From: Raffaelea ambrosiae
Lineage: Eukaryota; Ascomycota; Sordariomycetes; Ophiostomatales; Ophiostomataceae
Length of the DNA: 64,000 nt
Reading direction: 5' to 3'
Assembly: GCA_002778195.1 (NCBI GenBank)
Contig: PCDI01000008.1
Span: 492,655 to 556,654, forward strand
Shown here: positions 54,112 to 64,000 of the stretch, piece after piece
How positions within the stretch are numbered: position 1 is the first letter of the stretch
Layout: each line of letters begins with the position of its first letter
Program-made: the position numbers and the translations under genes
Notes under the pieces: model-generated
The model's input: only the letters and a program-made list of their open reading frames with translations
The model's database searches: none
Told to the model about the DNA's origin: nothing

Positions 54112-56113
54112 ATGACCATGAGCACTCTTCGCGGCGCTGCCGTTCTGGCTGCTGCCGTCCTGGCTCTGCCTGCCGCCCAGGCCGCTGTCATCAGCAAGAT
54201 CGACGCCGCGCCCTCTGGCTGGTCGGTCGTGGAGAAGCACACCAACGGCTTTGTGGCGGCGGCTTCCAGCGACAGCACGGCCTCTTCGTCGTCGTCCACG
54301 TCGGCCTCAGACGTGCACGTTTTCTCCATTGCCCTGACACTGCAGAACATTGACAAGCTCGAATCGCATCTGCTGTCCGTCTCGACCCCCAGCCACGCCA
54401 GCTACGGCAGCTTCCTCGATGCCGACGACGTCGCCGCCACCTACGCGCCCTCGACTGCCGCCGTCGAGGCTGTCACCTCCTGGCTCAACAGCAGCGGCGT
54501 CGTCCAGGACTACCAGGTCAGCGGCCACTTTGTCGACCTGGCTACCGACATTGCCGGCGCCAACAAGCTGTTCAACGCCTCGTACCAGTACTATGCCCAC
54601 GAGTCGGCCGCCACCCAGACCAAGCTGCGCACGCTGTCGTACGCCGTGCCGGACGACGTTGCCGAGCACATTGCCCTGGTTGACCCGGGCAACTACTTTG
54701 GCAAAGTGCGGTCCAATGCACCGGCCCCGGTCCGCCGCAGCCCCGAGGTCTCGAAGACGAAACGTGCCGCGGCCAGCCAGACCACGGTGGACGCCTCGTG
54801 CGCCACAGAGATCACGCCCAAGTGCCTGAAGGAGCTCTACCACGTGGGCGACTACGTGCCCGATGCCAATTCGGGCAGCCTGATTGGGTTTGGCAGCTTT
54901 TTGAACCAGTCGGCCCAATACTCCGACACGTTCATCTTTGAGGACACCTTTGGCATCCCGTCGCAGAACTTCACCGTTGAGACCTTTGAGGGCGGCATCA
55001 ACTACCAGAACAAGACGTACGACCAGATCGGCGAGGCCAATCTGGACGTGCAGAATATCATTGGCATTGCCCACCCGCTGCCCGTGGTTGAGTACATCAC
55101 GGGTGGATCTCCGTAAGTTTCCCGACGCGTTCTTTGCCGAGTTGCGCGCGCTGACCGAATGCCTCTGTTTTCTCTCTAGCCCGTTCGTGCCCAACATTAT
55201 CCAGCCGACCTCCGCGGACAATGACAATGAGCCGTACTTGCCGTACTACCGCAACCTGCTGGCTAAGCCGAACAGCGAACTGCCCCAGGTCATCTCCAAC
55301 TCGTACGGCGATGACGAGGATGTAAGCCCCGCCTACCCCCTTCTGTGACGAAACTTTTTGTCTCTTGTAGACTAACTCACTTCCCAGTCCGTTCCTTACA
55401 ACTATGCTGTCTACACGTGCAACCTGATTGGCATTGCTGGTCTTCGCGGCATTACCGTCCTGGAGTCGTCCGGCGACAGTGGTGTGGGCAACGGCTGCTT
55501 AGCCCCTGACTACAAGACGGTCGAGTTTAACGCCATCTTCCCAGCAACCTGCCCGTACGTGACGGCTGTGGGTGGTACCGTGGACGTGACGCCCGAGATT
55601 GCATGGGACGGCTCGTCCGGCGGCTTCAGCAAGTACTTTGGACGGCCCGCCTACCAGGCCGCAGCAGTGGCGCACTACCTGGCTACCAACGTTTCGCGCG
55701 AGACATATGAGTACTACGCGCAGTACACCAACTGGGGCGGTCGGGGCTTCCCCGACGTGGCGGCGCACAGCGTGGACCCCTACTATGCGATTGTGTACAA
55801 CGGCGAGCTTAGTGGCTCTGGTGGCACCAGCGCTGCGTCTCCCGTGTGGGCTGCGATTGTCGGTCTGCTGAACGATGCGCGGTTCCGTCAGGGCAAGTCG
55901 AGCCTGGGCTGGCTGAACCCGCTGATCTACGCTTTTGGCCCGGAGGTGCTGATTGACATTACGGCCGGCCAGGCGACCGGATGTGACGGGAGCGTTGAAG
56001 GCGGCGGCGTGATCCCGGGTGCGTTCTGGAACGCAACCGAAGGCTGGGACCCGGCGACGGGCTACGGCGCCCCCAACTTCCAGAAACTGCTGAAACTTGT
56101 GGAGTCGATTTAG
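54112..56113 (+). CDS. Secreted tripeptidyl peptidase (sedolisin, family S53)
   Basis: Three exons, 54112-55112, 55180-55321 and 55388-56113, with 67-bp and 66-bp introns (GTAAGT...TAG, GTAAGC...CAG), give 622 aa. A signal peptide covers about residues 1-24 (LPAAQA). The propeptide (pro-kumamolisin type) runs to about 215, ending near a dibasic site (KTKRAA). Catalytic residues are Glu308 and Asp312 in GEANLDVQ, the oxyanion Asp in ESSGDSG and Ser529 in SGSGGTSAASP. The C-terminal calcium site is in GWDPATGYGAPNF. Fungal sedolisins release tripeptides from protein N-termini at acid pH. The expected substrate is extracellular protein, complementing the S28 prolyl peptidase. Confidence 0.93.
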
Positions 56114-56478
56114 GGGGGTGCGGGAGGACAAGGAAAGACGGGACGGCGAGAGACAAGGAAGCGTAATGTTAACGTCAAAAAAGCAGATGTAATATTTTGC
56201 AAGCTTTTGTAATTGCAGCAACAATGAAATACGTTAATTCGAGATATATATGGTCTCACAACACCGTTCTAATATGCAAGAGAGAAAACAACACGAGAAC
56301 GGGACAATATGAGAACAGAGAGGGAAGACCCAAGAAAGGGAAATCCCGAGAGGCAAACGAATGGACATGAGCGGGGGCCAAGTGCCATGATCGAGCAGAC
56401 CGAAGGCTATGTACAAAAAAGGATCCACGATAATAATTGTTTGCTGGAAAACCTGGCTATTGAGCGAGGACCCCAAGT
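56114..56478. other. Convergent 3' intergenic region
   Basis: 365 bp between the stop codons of the sedolisin (plus) and ATM1 (minus). No gene; it presumably contains both polyadenylation regions. Confidence 0.6.
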
Positions 56479-58880
56479 TTACGAACGTGTGGACTTGGGC
56501 GGGGCGGTCTTGTCGTCGTCGTCGGTGATGTCTTCTTCGACTTCTTCGATGTCTTCGGCCTGGAAGAGTGTTTCCTGGGCTGGGAGGAGTTAGTAGGGAT
56601 AGGAAAGTANAAGAAATCGAGCGAAGCGAGGAGAGAAAAGAAATCGAGCGAAGCGGGATAAGAAAAGAAATCGAGCGAAGCGAGGAGAGAAAAAAAAGAA
56701 AACTTACCACTCCAGAGCTGGGCATAGACGCCGTCGCGGTCAATGAGCTCGCGATGGGTGCCCTGCTCGGCGACGGTGCCGTCCTTGAGCACGATGATGA
56801 GGTCGGCATCGTAGATGGTGCGCAGGCGGTGGGCGACAAAGACGCTGGTGCGCTGTTTCTCCTTGAGGATGCTGTTGATGTTGGCCATGAGGGCCTGCTC
56901 GGTGTGGGTGTCGAGGGCGCTGGTGGCCTCGTCAAAGAAGAGCAGGGGCGGGTCCTTGAGCAGCAGGCGGGCGACGGCCAGGCGCTGCTTCTCGCCGCCG
57001 GAGATCATCAGGCCGCGCTCGCCGACCTTGGTCTGGTAGCCGTCGCGCCAGGACTCGATGATGTCGTGGATGTGGGCGCGCTTGGCGGTGGCCACGACGC
57101 GCTCGGGCGGGGCGGTCAGGTTGCCGTAGCGGATGTTGTGCTCGACCGTGTCGTTGAACAGCGGAGTGTCCTGGGGCACGACGCCGATGCTGGTGCGCAG
57201 CGAGTCGAGCTGGACGGCGCGCACGTCCTGGTCGTCGATGAAGATGCGGCCCTGGTCGACGTCGTAGAAGCGGAAGAGCAGGCGCAGCAGCGTCGACTTG
57301 CCGCAGCCGCTGGGGCCGACGATGGCGACCTTTTGGCCGGCCGGGATGGTCAGGGTCAGGTCGCGCAGGATGGGCCGGGCGTCGGCGCCCTTGTGGTAGC
57401 TAAAGGTGACGTGGTCGAAGCGGATCTCGCCGCCCTTGGTGAGCTGCAGCGGCTGGGCCGCGGGCCGGTCGGTGATGGTCACGTTGACGCGCTGCAGGTT
57501 GAAGAGCGTCTCCATGTCCAGCAGCGACTGGCGCAGCTCGCGGTAGACGCTGCCCAGGAAGTTGAGCGGCACCGACAGCTGGAAGACGAGCTGGTTGATC
57601 ATGACCAGGTCGCCGACCGTCAGGGCGCCGTCCACGATGCCCTTGGCGCCCAGGTACATCATGGCCGTCAGGGCGGTCGAGAAGATGATGTTCTGGCCGC
57701 TGTTGAGAAAGGCCAGCGACGTGGCCACCTTGATCGAGCTCTTCTCGTACTGCTGCAGCGCCTTGTCGTAGCGCGCGACCTCGAACGCCTCGTTGTTGAA
57801 GTACTTGACCGCCTCGTAGTTGATCAGCGAGTCGACCGCGACCGTCGACGCCCGGTTGTCGGCGCCGTTGGCCTGGCGCCGGAACTTGGTGCGCCAGGCG
57901 GTCGTCGTGATCGTAAAGGCCGTGTAGGCGGCCATGGTGGCGGCCGTGATCGCCGCGAACGAGCTGCCGTACTGGTACGTCAGGATGGCGCACACCATGG
58001 TGATCTCGAGCGCCGTCGGCAGGATGTGGAAGACCATGCTGGTCAGCAGGAACGAAATGCCCTTGGTGCCGCGGTCGATGGCGCGCGTCAGGCCGCCCGT
58101 CTGCTTGGACAGGTGGAAGCCCAGGTCGAGGTGCAGCAGGTGGTCAAACACGTTGCCCGCGACCTTGCGGATCGCCTTCTGCGCCACCGAGGCAAAGATG
58201 GCGTTGCGCAGCTCCTGGAAGACGGTCGCGCCGATGCGCGTCGCGCCGTACGCCAGGATCATGCTGCCGACGATCGTGGCCGCCGTGCCGCCCGTGGCGC
58301 CAATGTCAATGTTCATCGCATCAATGATGCTCTTGAAGTAAAACGGCACCTGCACGTTCAGCACCTTGGCGCCCACGAGCAGCCCGACGGCCAGCGTCAC
58401 GCGCAGCTTCGTGTCGAGGCTGCCCTTGCCCGACGGCCACAGGTAGCGCGACATCTCCTTCATGATGGCCCAGTCGGCCCGGCGCTGTTCGCTCGCCGTC
58501 TTCTCGGTCGTGGCCAGGGGATCGCCCTTGGCAGCCGCGGCCGCGCGGGCGCCCGCAGAGAGTGTGGATGGCAGGGGGGAGGAGGTCGGTGTCGAGGAGG
58601 TCGAGGTCGTCGAGGAAGCTGGAGACGTTGCCGAGGACGTTCCCGCAGCCACGGACGACGGGCTTGGTGACGGATTTGGCAGCGGCGGCGACGGCTTGCC
58701 GGCATCTCGTCTTCTCACGGCCGAGGCCGAGAAGAAGTTGGTATGGCTCGTGTGGCTCGTCGTGTGCCCCAGCAAGGCTCTACTATGTCGTGAAGTCCCA
58801 GCTATGGCCGAGCTGGCCAGCCATGGCTGCCATGCTTGCCGAGCGCACAGCGGCGCTCTCGGGAACCCGCGGGCCATCAT
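56479..58880 (-). CDS. ATM1: Mitochondrial ABC half-transporter ATM1 (Fe-S cluster assembly export)
   Basis: Exons 58880-56708 and 56579-56479 with a 128-bp intron (GTAAGT...CAG) give 757 aa. The start MMARGFPRAPLCARQA opens an Arg-rich mitochondrial presequence. Residues 60-110 are Ser/Pro/Thr-rich. Six transmembrane helices follow (about 155-450), with the ATM1-type segment SLINYEAVKYFNNE. The nucleotide-binding domain has Walker A GPSGCGKSTL (near 525), signature ISGGEKQR (near 625), Walker B LLFFDEATSALD (near 645) and the H-loop VAHRL. The second exon adds an acidic tail (EDIEEVEEDITDDDD). ATM1 exports a glutathione-linked sulfur species from the matrix for cytosolic Fe-S assembly. The intron contains three 27-bp repeats and one unresolved base (N at 56610). 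Confidence 0.95.
56611..56694. repeat. 27-bp minisatellite, three copies, inside the ATM1 intron
   Basis: AAATCGAGCGAAGCG recurs at 56614, 56641 and 56668, an exact 27-bp period; the middle copy differs (GGGATAAG for GAGGAGAG). The N at 56610 lies directly at the array edge, so copy number may be unresolved in the assembly. Confidence 0.85.
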
Positions 58881-59757
58881 TGTCGTGGAGAAGGCGCCGC
58901 AGCAGTCCGCATGGTCGTGATAGGAGCAAAAGGAAAGAGAACAAAAGGAAAAAAAAAAAATCCGTAGACAAGCGAGCGAGGCGAGCGTGGGAGAGAGACA
59001 AAGAAAACGAGGGGATGTGGGCAAAGCTAGTAAGTAACACAGCGGACATACACAATAACCGCAATAATCGCGCCAGTGGCCGACCAAAAAGGTGTAGTTG
59101 GTTCCCTAAAACAGAGCCACCGAATTAGCCCCTCCCAAGACTTCGCCGAAGGCAAGCCGTACGGCGGTCGAAGAACACGGAGACTTACAAAAAAAAATAA
59201 GGGCGGGGGGGATAAAAAATGAATGTCTTTTTTGCCTTTGTCTTGTCGCTGGAGAACCCTCGTAACACCGCGGTCTCGGCAGCTGACGGGGTGTCTTTTT
59301 CAAGGTCTGAGGCTGGCGCAAAAAAAGTAGAGCTTTGGCAGCTGTTAGTGTCAGCGATGTCGCAAATGATGCAATCGATGGGGTGCCCCTCTGTACTGCC
59401 GAGCGGCAACCGAGGGCACGTGACAGTTCTGAGACATGCGACAACAAGACAGGCAAGATCGTGGAGTTCGTTTGACCATGGACCATTACTTCATTTGTTC
59501 ATTCTTTGCATACATTAGAGTTACATCGGCCATATTCCCATGAACTACTCATTCTAGAAACAGCCCCCAAAATGACCCAGATCGCGACCAGGAAACAATA
59601 GACAACATGGACTCAATCATCAAAGAATCGACCCAAAAAAAAACGAACAGACTGGATAAAAGAAGGAGACAGTGGCTCGCCCAAACACCCCCAGACACAT
59701 GAAGCACACAAACACGAAACAATTCCTTTCTTCTTTTTCTTTTTTGGGCATATCACC
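58881..59757. other. Intergenic region upstream of ATM1
   Basis: About 880 bp between ATM1 and the 3' end of the ankyrin gene (same direction). The first 200 bp form the ATM1 leader/promoter, with an A-run near 58950. No gene is supported. Confidence 0.55.
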
Positions 59758-61479
59758 TTAGGCGCCGTACTTTGGGTTCACGAGCACCGCCAGCTCGCGG
59801 AAGCCCGAGCCTACCAATGCGCCAAAGGCTACCACGATCTTCCACAGTTGCCGCGGCACATAATTGACAATGGCCACCGGGATCATGATCAGAGTATACA
59901 CCAAATCACCCAGGCATCCAAACACGTCTATCATCGCATCCCACAGGTACCGGGAGAACGCGCGCAGACTGCGCCAGGCAGTCTGCGGCAGCTCCACAAA
60001 GACGGCCTGGAGGGCTGTCACCAAGCCGTTCCAAACGTCCCTGAGAGTGACAGTGCGGAAGAAGTCAATGATAGCCGCCAGGGCCGTGTGCAGCACTGCC
60101 AGCAGACGCAACCCTGCATGGCCGAGTGCCTTGAGCACGTTCTTGAGGCCGTTCCACGCCCAGAGGACGGCCGCCTTCACGACACCCACCGACACCTGGG
60201 CCAGCAAGCAGATCAGATCCACGATTGCCTCGCCTGAAAGTTTCAGCGTCAACCACACGTTTTTGGGAAGGCTCTTGACGAATTCCCAGAGTGGCAGCCA
60301 GACTTTCTCGGGGTGCCGCGCCACGTATCGGGCCCCGCGATACGCAGGAAGCACCACCAAGTGCTTGGGTACCGACCACAGCGCGAACTTGGGCAGATAC
60401 CAGAACGTGAAGACAGACGAGTACTCCACAAAGACCCCGATCTTCTTGCCCGCCTTTTTCATCTTCCTGGTGGCCTTGGCGTTCCGCGTCCGGAGCCTCC
60501 TCCACGTGCCCGCTCGGCGCGCCGGCAGCAGCTTCACAATCTCCCGATGGCGGCCGTCGGCCGCCAGCCGCAGGGCAATCTGGCCGTCGGGCGCGACGAT
60601 GCTGTCGTCGGCACCGAGCTCCTTGTAGAAGAGCGTCGCCAGCGCAATGTTGCCCTGCGCGGCGGCTACCATGAGGGGCGTGCGGCGGAGGGCCATGTGC
60701 TGTTGCCACGCCACCATCCGACGGGTCGCCTTGATGGATTGGCCCGCGAAGCCAGGCGGGCGTGCCAGCAAATTGATGTCGGCGCCCAGCTGGACCAGCT
60801 GCCGGACCATGGCGGCGTCGCCCTTGTGCGTGGCCACCAGCAGCGCCGTGGTGCCGACGTAGTCCCCGTCCTGGTGGGCGCGGGAGCCATGGACCATGGG
60901 GCGCTCGTCGTCCGGGTCGCTGGCGCTCAGCACATCCGGGGAGACGATGCCCCGCTGGACCAACACCTGGACATTGCTGCAGCGCCCGCCGCGGACGGCC
61001 GCGAAAAAAATGTCAATAACCTTAGCCTGGTAGCCGCTACGGCACCGGGTGTAGCCGTTGCCATCAGAAACTGGGTTGTCCTCGACGCGAGTGAGCGGCA
61101 AGTGGATCTCGTCGGCATGGGGCACGAGGAGCCTGTCAACCAACTCGACAAAGGGGGGCGTGTAATGGGGAAGTGGCTCGACGTCATCAGTCTGGCTAGA
61201 AGCGCCGTGGTCCGCCGGGGTCTGCGTAGGCTGAGCCAACATATCGATGTTGTCGCCCTCCGTGGGGTGAAGAGGCATTGTAGGTTGAGTAGACCCGGGA
61301 GTCTGCGTCATATTCTGAGCAGATCCTGAAGCCTGCGTAGTTTCAACAGTCTGTGGTGCCTCCGGCTCGGCGTCTTCAGACGGCTTGCTGGCGTTGGGTG
61401 TCTGAGCATCTGCGCTTGGCCCATCGTTGGACCCAGGTGGCTCGGATGCCTTGATGGCATCAGATGCAGGGGTTTCCAT
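59758..61479 (-). CDS. Ankyrin-repeat protein with hydrophobic C-terminal region
   Basis: A single exon of 573 aa, starting METPASDAIK. Residues 1-115 are Thr/Gln/Pro/Glu-rich and disordered. Two or three ankyrin repeats lie at about 165-325: GTTALLVATHKGDAAMVRQL with GADINLL, then RRTPLMVAAAQGNIALATLF and GQIALRLAADGRHREIVKLL. A basic stretch (RRLRTRNAKATRKMKKAGKK, about 331-350) follows. The C-terminal 220 residues are rich in Trp and hydrophobics with amphipathic or membrane-like helices (VWLTLKLSGEAIVDLICLL, LGDLVYTLIMIPVAIV). The layout suggests a peripheral or integral membrane protein. Function unknown. The start was chosen at the first Met beyond an AT-rich leader. Confidence 0.8.
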   Translation of the reverse strand: METPASDAIKASEPPGSNDGPSADAQTPNASKPSEDAEPEAPQTVETTQASGSAQNMTQTPGSTQPTMPLHPTEGDNIDMLAQPTQTPADHGASSQTDDVEPLPHYTPPFVELVDRLLVPHADEIHLPLTRVEDNPVSDGNGYTRCRSGYQAKVIDIFFAAVRGGRCSNVQVLVQRGIVSPDVLSASDPDDERPMVHGSRAHQDGDYVGTTALLVATHKGDAAMVRQLVQLGADINLLARPPGFAGQSIKATRRMVAWQQHMALRRTPLMVAAAQGNIALATLFYKELGADDSIVAPDGQIALRLAADGRHREIVKLLPARRAGTWRRLRTRNAKATRKMKKAGKKIGVFVEYSSVFTFWYLPKFALWSVPKHLVVLPAYRGARYVARHPEKVWLPLWEFVKSLPKNVWLTLKLSGEAIVDLICLLAQVSVGVVKAAVLWAWNGLKNVLKALGHAGLRLLAVLHTALAAIIDFFRTVTLRDVWNGLVTALQAVFVELPQTAWRSLRAFSRYLWDAMIDVFGCLGDLVYTLIMIPVAIVNYVPRQLWKIVVAFGALVGSGFRELAVLVNPKYGA

Positions 61480-62398
61480 GCTGCAGAAAGAATGGCAACA
61501 AAAGGAAAGCAGCGAAAAGAATGGCAAGTTCTTCGTAGATGGGTGTAGTATGCAGAAAATGCAAATTATTGTGTTAGCGACGGAAATTTTGCTGAATATT
61601 TGGTTGCAATGTCGCAGCATCTATCATGCTACTTGTGGCTTCAGTTCTTTATCTAAAGGCAACCGCCAAGAGAGTCTTGGGCGTTCATGTATTGCTTGCG
61701 CTTCCTAAATATATGGCATGCACCTCCTGTACGAATATGTCGTCTGTTAGTGCCCGAAAGAATGCGGCAGGCGACACATCACTCCATATGGGCTGGACGC
61801 CTTAAAAAAAAAGAGGGGGGGGGGGGATGTAAAGAAAAAAAGCCTGCACTCAAAGGAATCCAGCCTACCGAGGCAGGTGGGCGAGGCCGTTGGCAACCAC
61901 AGGTGGTCTGACAACCCCAGACAAGCAAAAATCGCCCTAGCGACCTTTGGCTAGGGTCTAGTCAACGGGCGGCCACCACCAAAGAAGCTTAATTGCCCCC
62001 TCACAAGCAAAGGACCGCCCTAAAGTTCTAGCTGGCACAAAATGGTGGTGGCTGTGCATGGCCAGACCCAACTTTCCCTTGGTAGGCTTTCACGACGAAG
62101 GACGAAATCATACCATTGTTGGGGAAACCTTTTTGCGTCCCCGCAGAGCCTCACCCCCTTGTTGGGCACACAATGAACAGGAACTCGCCATGCCGCACTT
62201 TTTTGTTCCCCCAACAGAGATATTCGCTGCGTTTGTCCGGAAGAAATGCCAGGATGATGAACAGTCGGCATTTTGTCCCATCTTGAATTTAGGCACATTT
62301 CCTCGGTCGCATCATTAGACAGCAGAATCCCACTTTGTCTCCAATCCAATGATAGTTTCCTTTCATCGTGCGCATCACGCGATGCGATTGACTTTGTG
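61480..62398. other. Intergenic region between divergent genes
   Basis: About 920 bp between the ankyrin (minus) and SET-domain (plus) start codons. It includes an A-run followed by a G-run near 61804-61828. An in-frame extension upstream of 62399 exists but the SET gene is started at the ATG opening a signal-like peptide. No other gene is seen. Confidence 0.5.
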
Positions 62399-63913
62399 AT
62401 GGCCTGGCCACGTCACTGGTCGTTGGCTACGTCCAAACGAACCCTGCTGGCGTTTGCCATGTTCGCCAGTGGTCATATCCAACTTCAGGCCGACACCTGT
62501 CCGAATCTCGACCTCCCATCGACGAACCCACCTGTCATCTTCGACCAAGCCTGCCAACGACCAGAGGCAATCTCGAACGAGAGTCCCGTAGTCCCGTGGA
62601 CGCATAAATCATATTGCGTTGAAGCAACAGGTCGGGAAGAGCAGGACGAAGGCGACGACGTGCTGCGGGAAGCTCGCGAAGTGGACGAGAACGACCCCTC
62701 TGTGTTTCGATACTGCGTCTACACGGACGCATCCTTTGGCAAATATGGCCTCAGTGTCATTGTCAACCCCGGGATCGTAGAAGCTGTGGTAGAAAATGTG
62801 GCGGTTGTCTCCAGATCTGGGTTTCCTCACAACTATACGGTGCAGCAGCTGGTCCCAAGATACGACTCGTTTCCGGCGGTGGCCATTGTTGAGATGCCTG
62901 ACAAAGGCGGCAAGGGAATGGTGGCGACACGCTCGATTCGGCGCTACGAAACATTCTTGGTTGACTTTGCGGCTATTTCGCTGGATGCACACCTGCGGAG
63001 TGCGCTCAGCAGGGCTGCTCTGCGGCAGGTATTGGATCGTGCAGCTGGACAGCTGAACAGTTCGACGCGGACAGTCTTGCCTCTGAGTCGTGGAGGCTAC
63101 ATGGAAAGAGACGGTGTTGTTGATGATGTGATCCGGGCCAACGCCTTCGGGAACCACCGGTCCAGCTGGAAACAGAGTTCCTTGTTTCCAGAGATATCTG
63201 TACGTCTGGGCTTTCATCTCGGACTGGAATGGATGCTGACCAACAAAGCGCATCAACCATGATTGCCAACCCAAGTATGTTCTTTTGTTCGGGGTTTGCT
63301 TTTCCTCGTGATTTTGTTCTAAAGAACAGTTCCTTTCTCCGCATGGCGCACCACGGCCTAACAGCTGGCGTGGCCGCCTTCCGAGACATTGAGCCCGGCG
63401 AAGAGATCACCCTGAGTTGTAGGTATCTGCCCCGAAGTCTGAAGTGGCGACCACTGACCCATGACAGATATTTCTCCCGGTCTTGCACGAAGCGAACGCC
63501 ACAAGCGTTTACAGGAGTGGAACTTCCGATGTCAATGTCGTCTTTGCAGTGCATCGGAAGAAGCCGTCCAAATGTCTGATGCGTTGCGCTCCCGGCTGCA
63601 GTCTCTGAGCGCAAAAGTGGCTTCGGCCATGCCAAAGTGGGATATGGATGGCGCAGTCACCGCCGCGAATGAGGCCCTTGCACTGCTAGAGGCGTGTGGA
63701 AAGGATGGCCACGGTGAGGAGGACTGCGTGGCTCTCGAGGCTTCTCATGCCTATTTTTTTCACGGTGTCCTGGGCCGTCTTGCAGCTGTGCGTGGAGATG
63801 ATGGCACAGCCGCCCGCCATGCGCGGATAGCGTCCAAGTTCCGCGTAAATCTGGCATACTTGGAACCAAGGAATTCGACGGCTGATTTTGAAGAGCTCAT
63901 GGTTGGGTTTTGA
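62399..63913 (+). CDS. SET-domain protein
   Basis: Four exons, 62399-63199, 63249-63274, 63330-63418 and 63468-63913, give 453 aa. Introns are 49, 55 and 49 bp. The second exon is only 26 nt and encodes RINHDCQP, the invariant NHxCxPN core of SET domains. Joined exons read LFPEIS-RINHDCQPNSFLRMAHHG...GEEITLSYISPG, an intact SET core with the terminal Tyr. The domain spans about 160-310, starting VEMPDKGGKGMVATRSI. A CQCRLC post-SET-like cluster follows near 328. The N-terminus (residues 1-32) is hydrophobic and signal-like, which is odd for a lysine methyltransferase but seen in a fungal SET group. Target unknown; non-histone methylation is possible. Confidence 0.85.
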
Positions 63914-64000
63914 ATGGCGGAATTAATTGGAACATCAGCTTGGAACCTCCCAACTTCAGATAAACACAAAGAAGTCTATGTACAACGGTTTTCTATGCAA

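Noticed and set aside
56568..58670. Plus-strand open frame of 700 aa antisense to ATM1
   Set aside because: Shadow of the GC-rich ATM1 exon; its translation is low-complexity.
1..64000. CRISPR arrays, rRNA genes or intact transposons
   Set aside because: No regularly spaced repeats, no rRNA-like conserved stretch and no transposase or reverse-transcriptase ORF were seen; the organism is a eukaryote.

Overview
The window comes from the nuclear genome of a filamentous ascomycete (Pezizomycotina), most likely a Sordariomycete. Genes are spaced 1-4 kb apart on both strands. Most are interrupted by short GT-AG introns of about 50-200 bp with CTAAC/CTGAC-like branch sites close to the acceptor. 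Coding exons are very GC-rich at third positions, while intergenic DNA has lower GC and many A/T homopolymers and purine/pyrimidine tracts. Families such as AIM24, ATM1, DUF6594-like, sedolisin and S28 fit this placement. I cannot name the genus.

Layout. 1-3.5 kb: gene-poor low-complexity DNA. 3.5-9.6 kb: secreted S28 serine peptidase, then a divergent flavoenzyme pair (salicylate-hydroxylase-like monooxygenase and vanillyl-alcohol-oxidase-like oxidase). 10.5-16 kb: small Arg/Ser/His-rich protein, DUF6594-type membrane protein, an unrecognised 204-aa protein, proline iminopeptidase. 16-20.4 kb: degenerate region with a broken ankyrin gene and a possible relict exon. 20.4-25.5 kb: two head-to-head M20 peptidases and an alpha/beta esterase. 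26.6-33.6 kb: amidase, an unrecognised 343-aa protein, a diverged intergenic duplication and a probable GPI-anchored glycoprotein. 34.1-35.9 kb: F-box gene with two lesions. 37.2-42.6 kb: small uncertain ORF, kinesin-10-like motor, AIM24. 44.9-50.6 kb: monocarboxylate-type MFS transporter, then an AT-hook/zinc-finger-like protein. 54.1-58.9 kb: sedolisin (tripeptidyl peptidase) and mitochondrial ABC transporter ATM1. 59.7-63.9 kb: ankyrin protein and a SET-domain protein.

How genes may work together. Five peptidases (S28, S33, two M20, S53) plus an amidase and an esterase make the window rich in hydrolases for protein and peptide turnover, some secreted. The flavoenzyme pair suggests catabolism of lignin-type phenols (side-chain oxidation, then ring hydroxylation), which is inference. 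AIM24, ATM1, the kinesin and the SET protein are housekeeping or regulatory. I found no secondary-metabolite backbone gene, intact transposon, tRNA, rRNA or CRISPR array. No clearly novel system is evident. The most noteworthy items are the flavoenzyme pair, the two lesioned genes, the duplicated intergenic repeat, the intronic minisatellite and a 26-nt exon. All splice models were built by hand from frame, splice-site and family consistency, with no transcript evidence.
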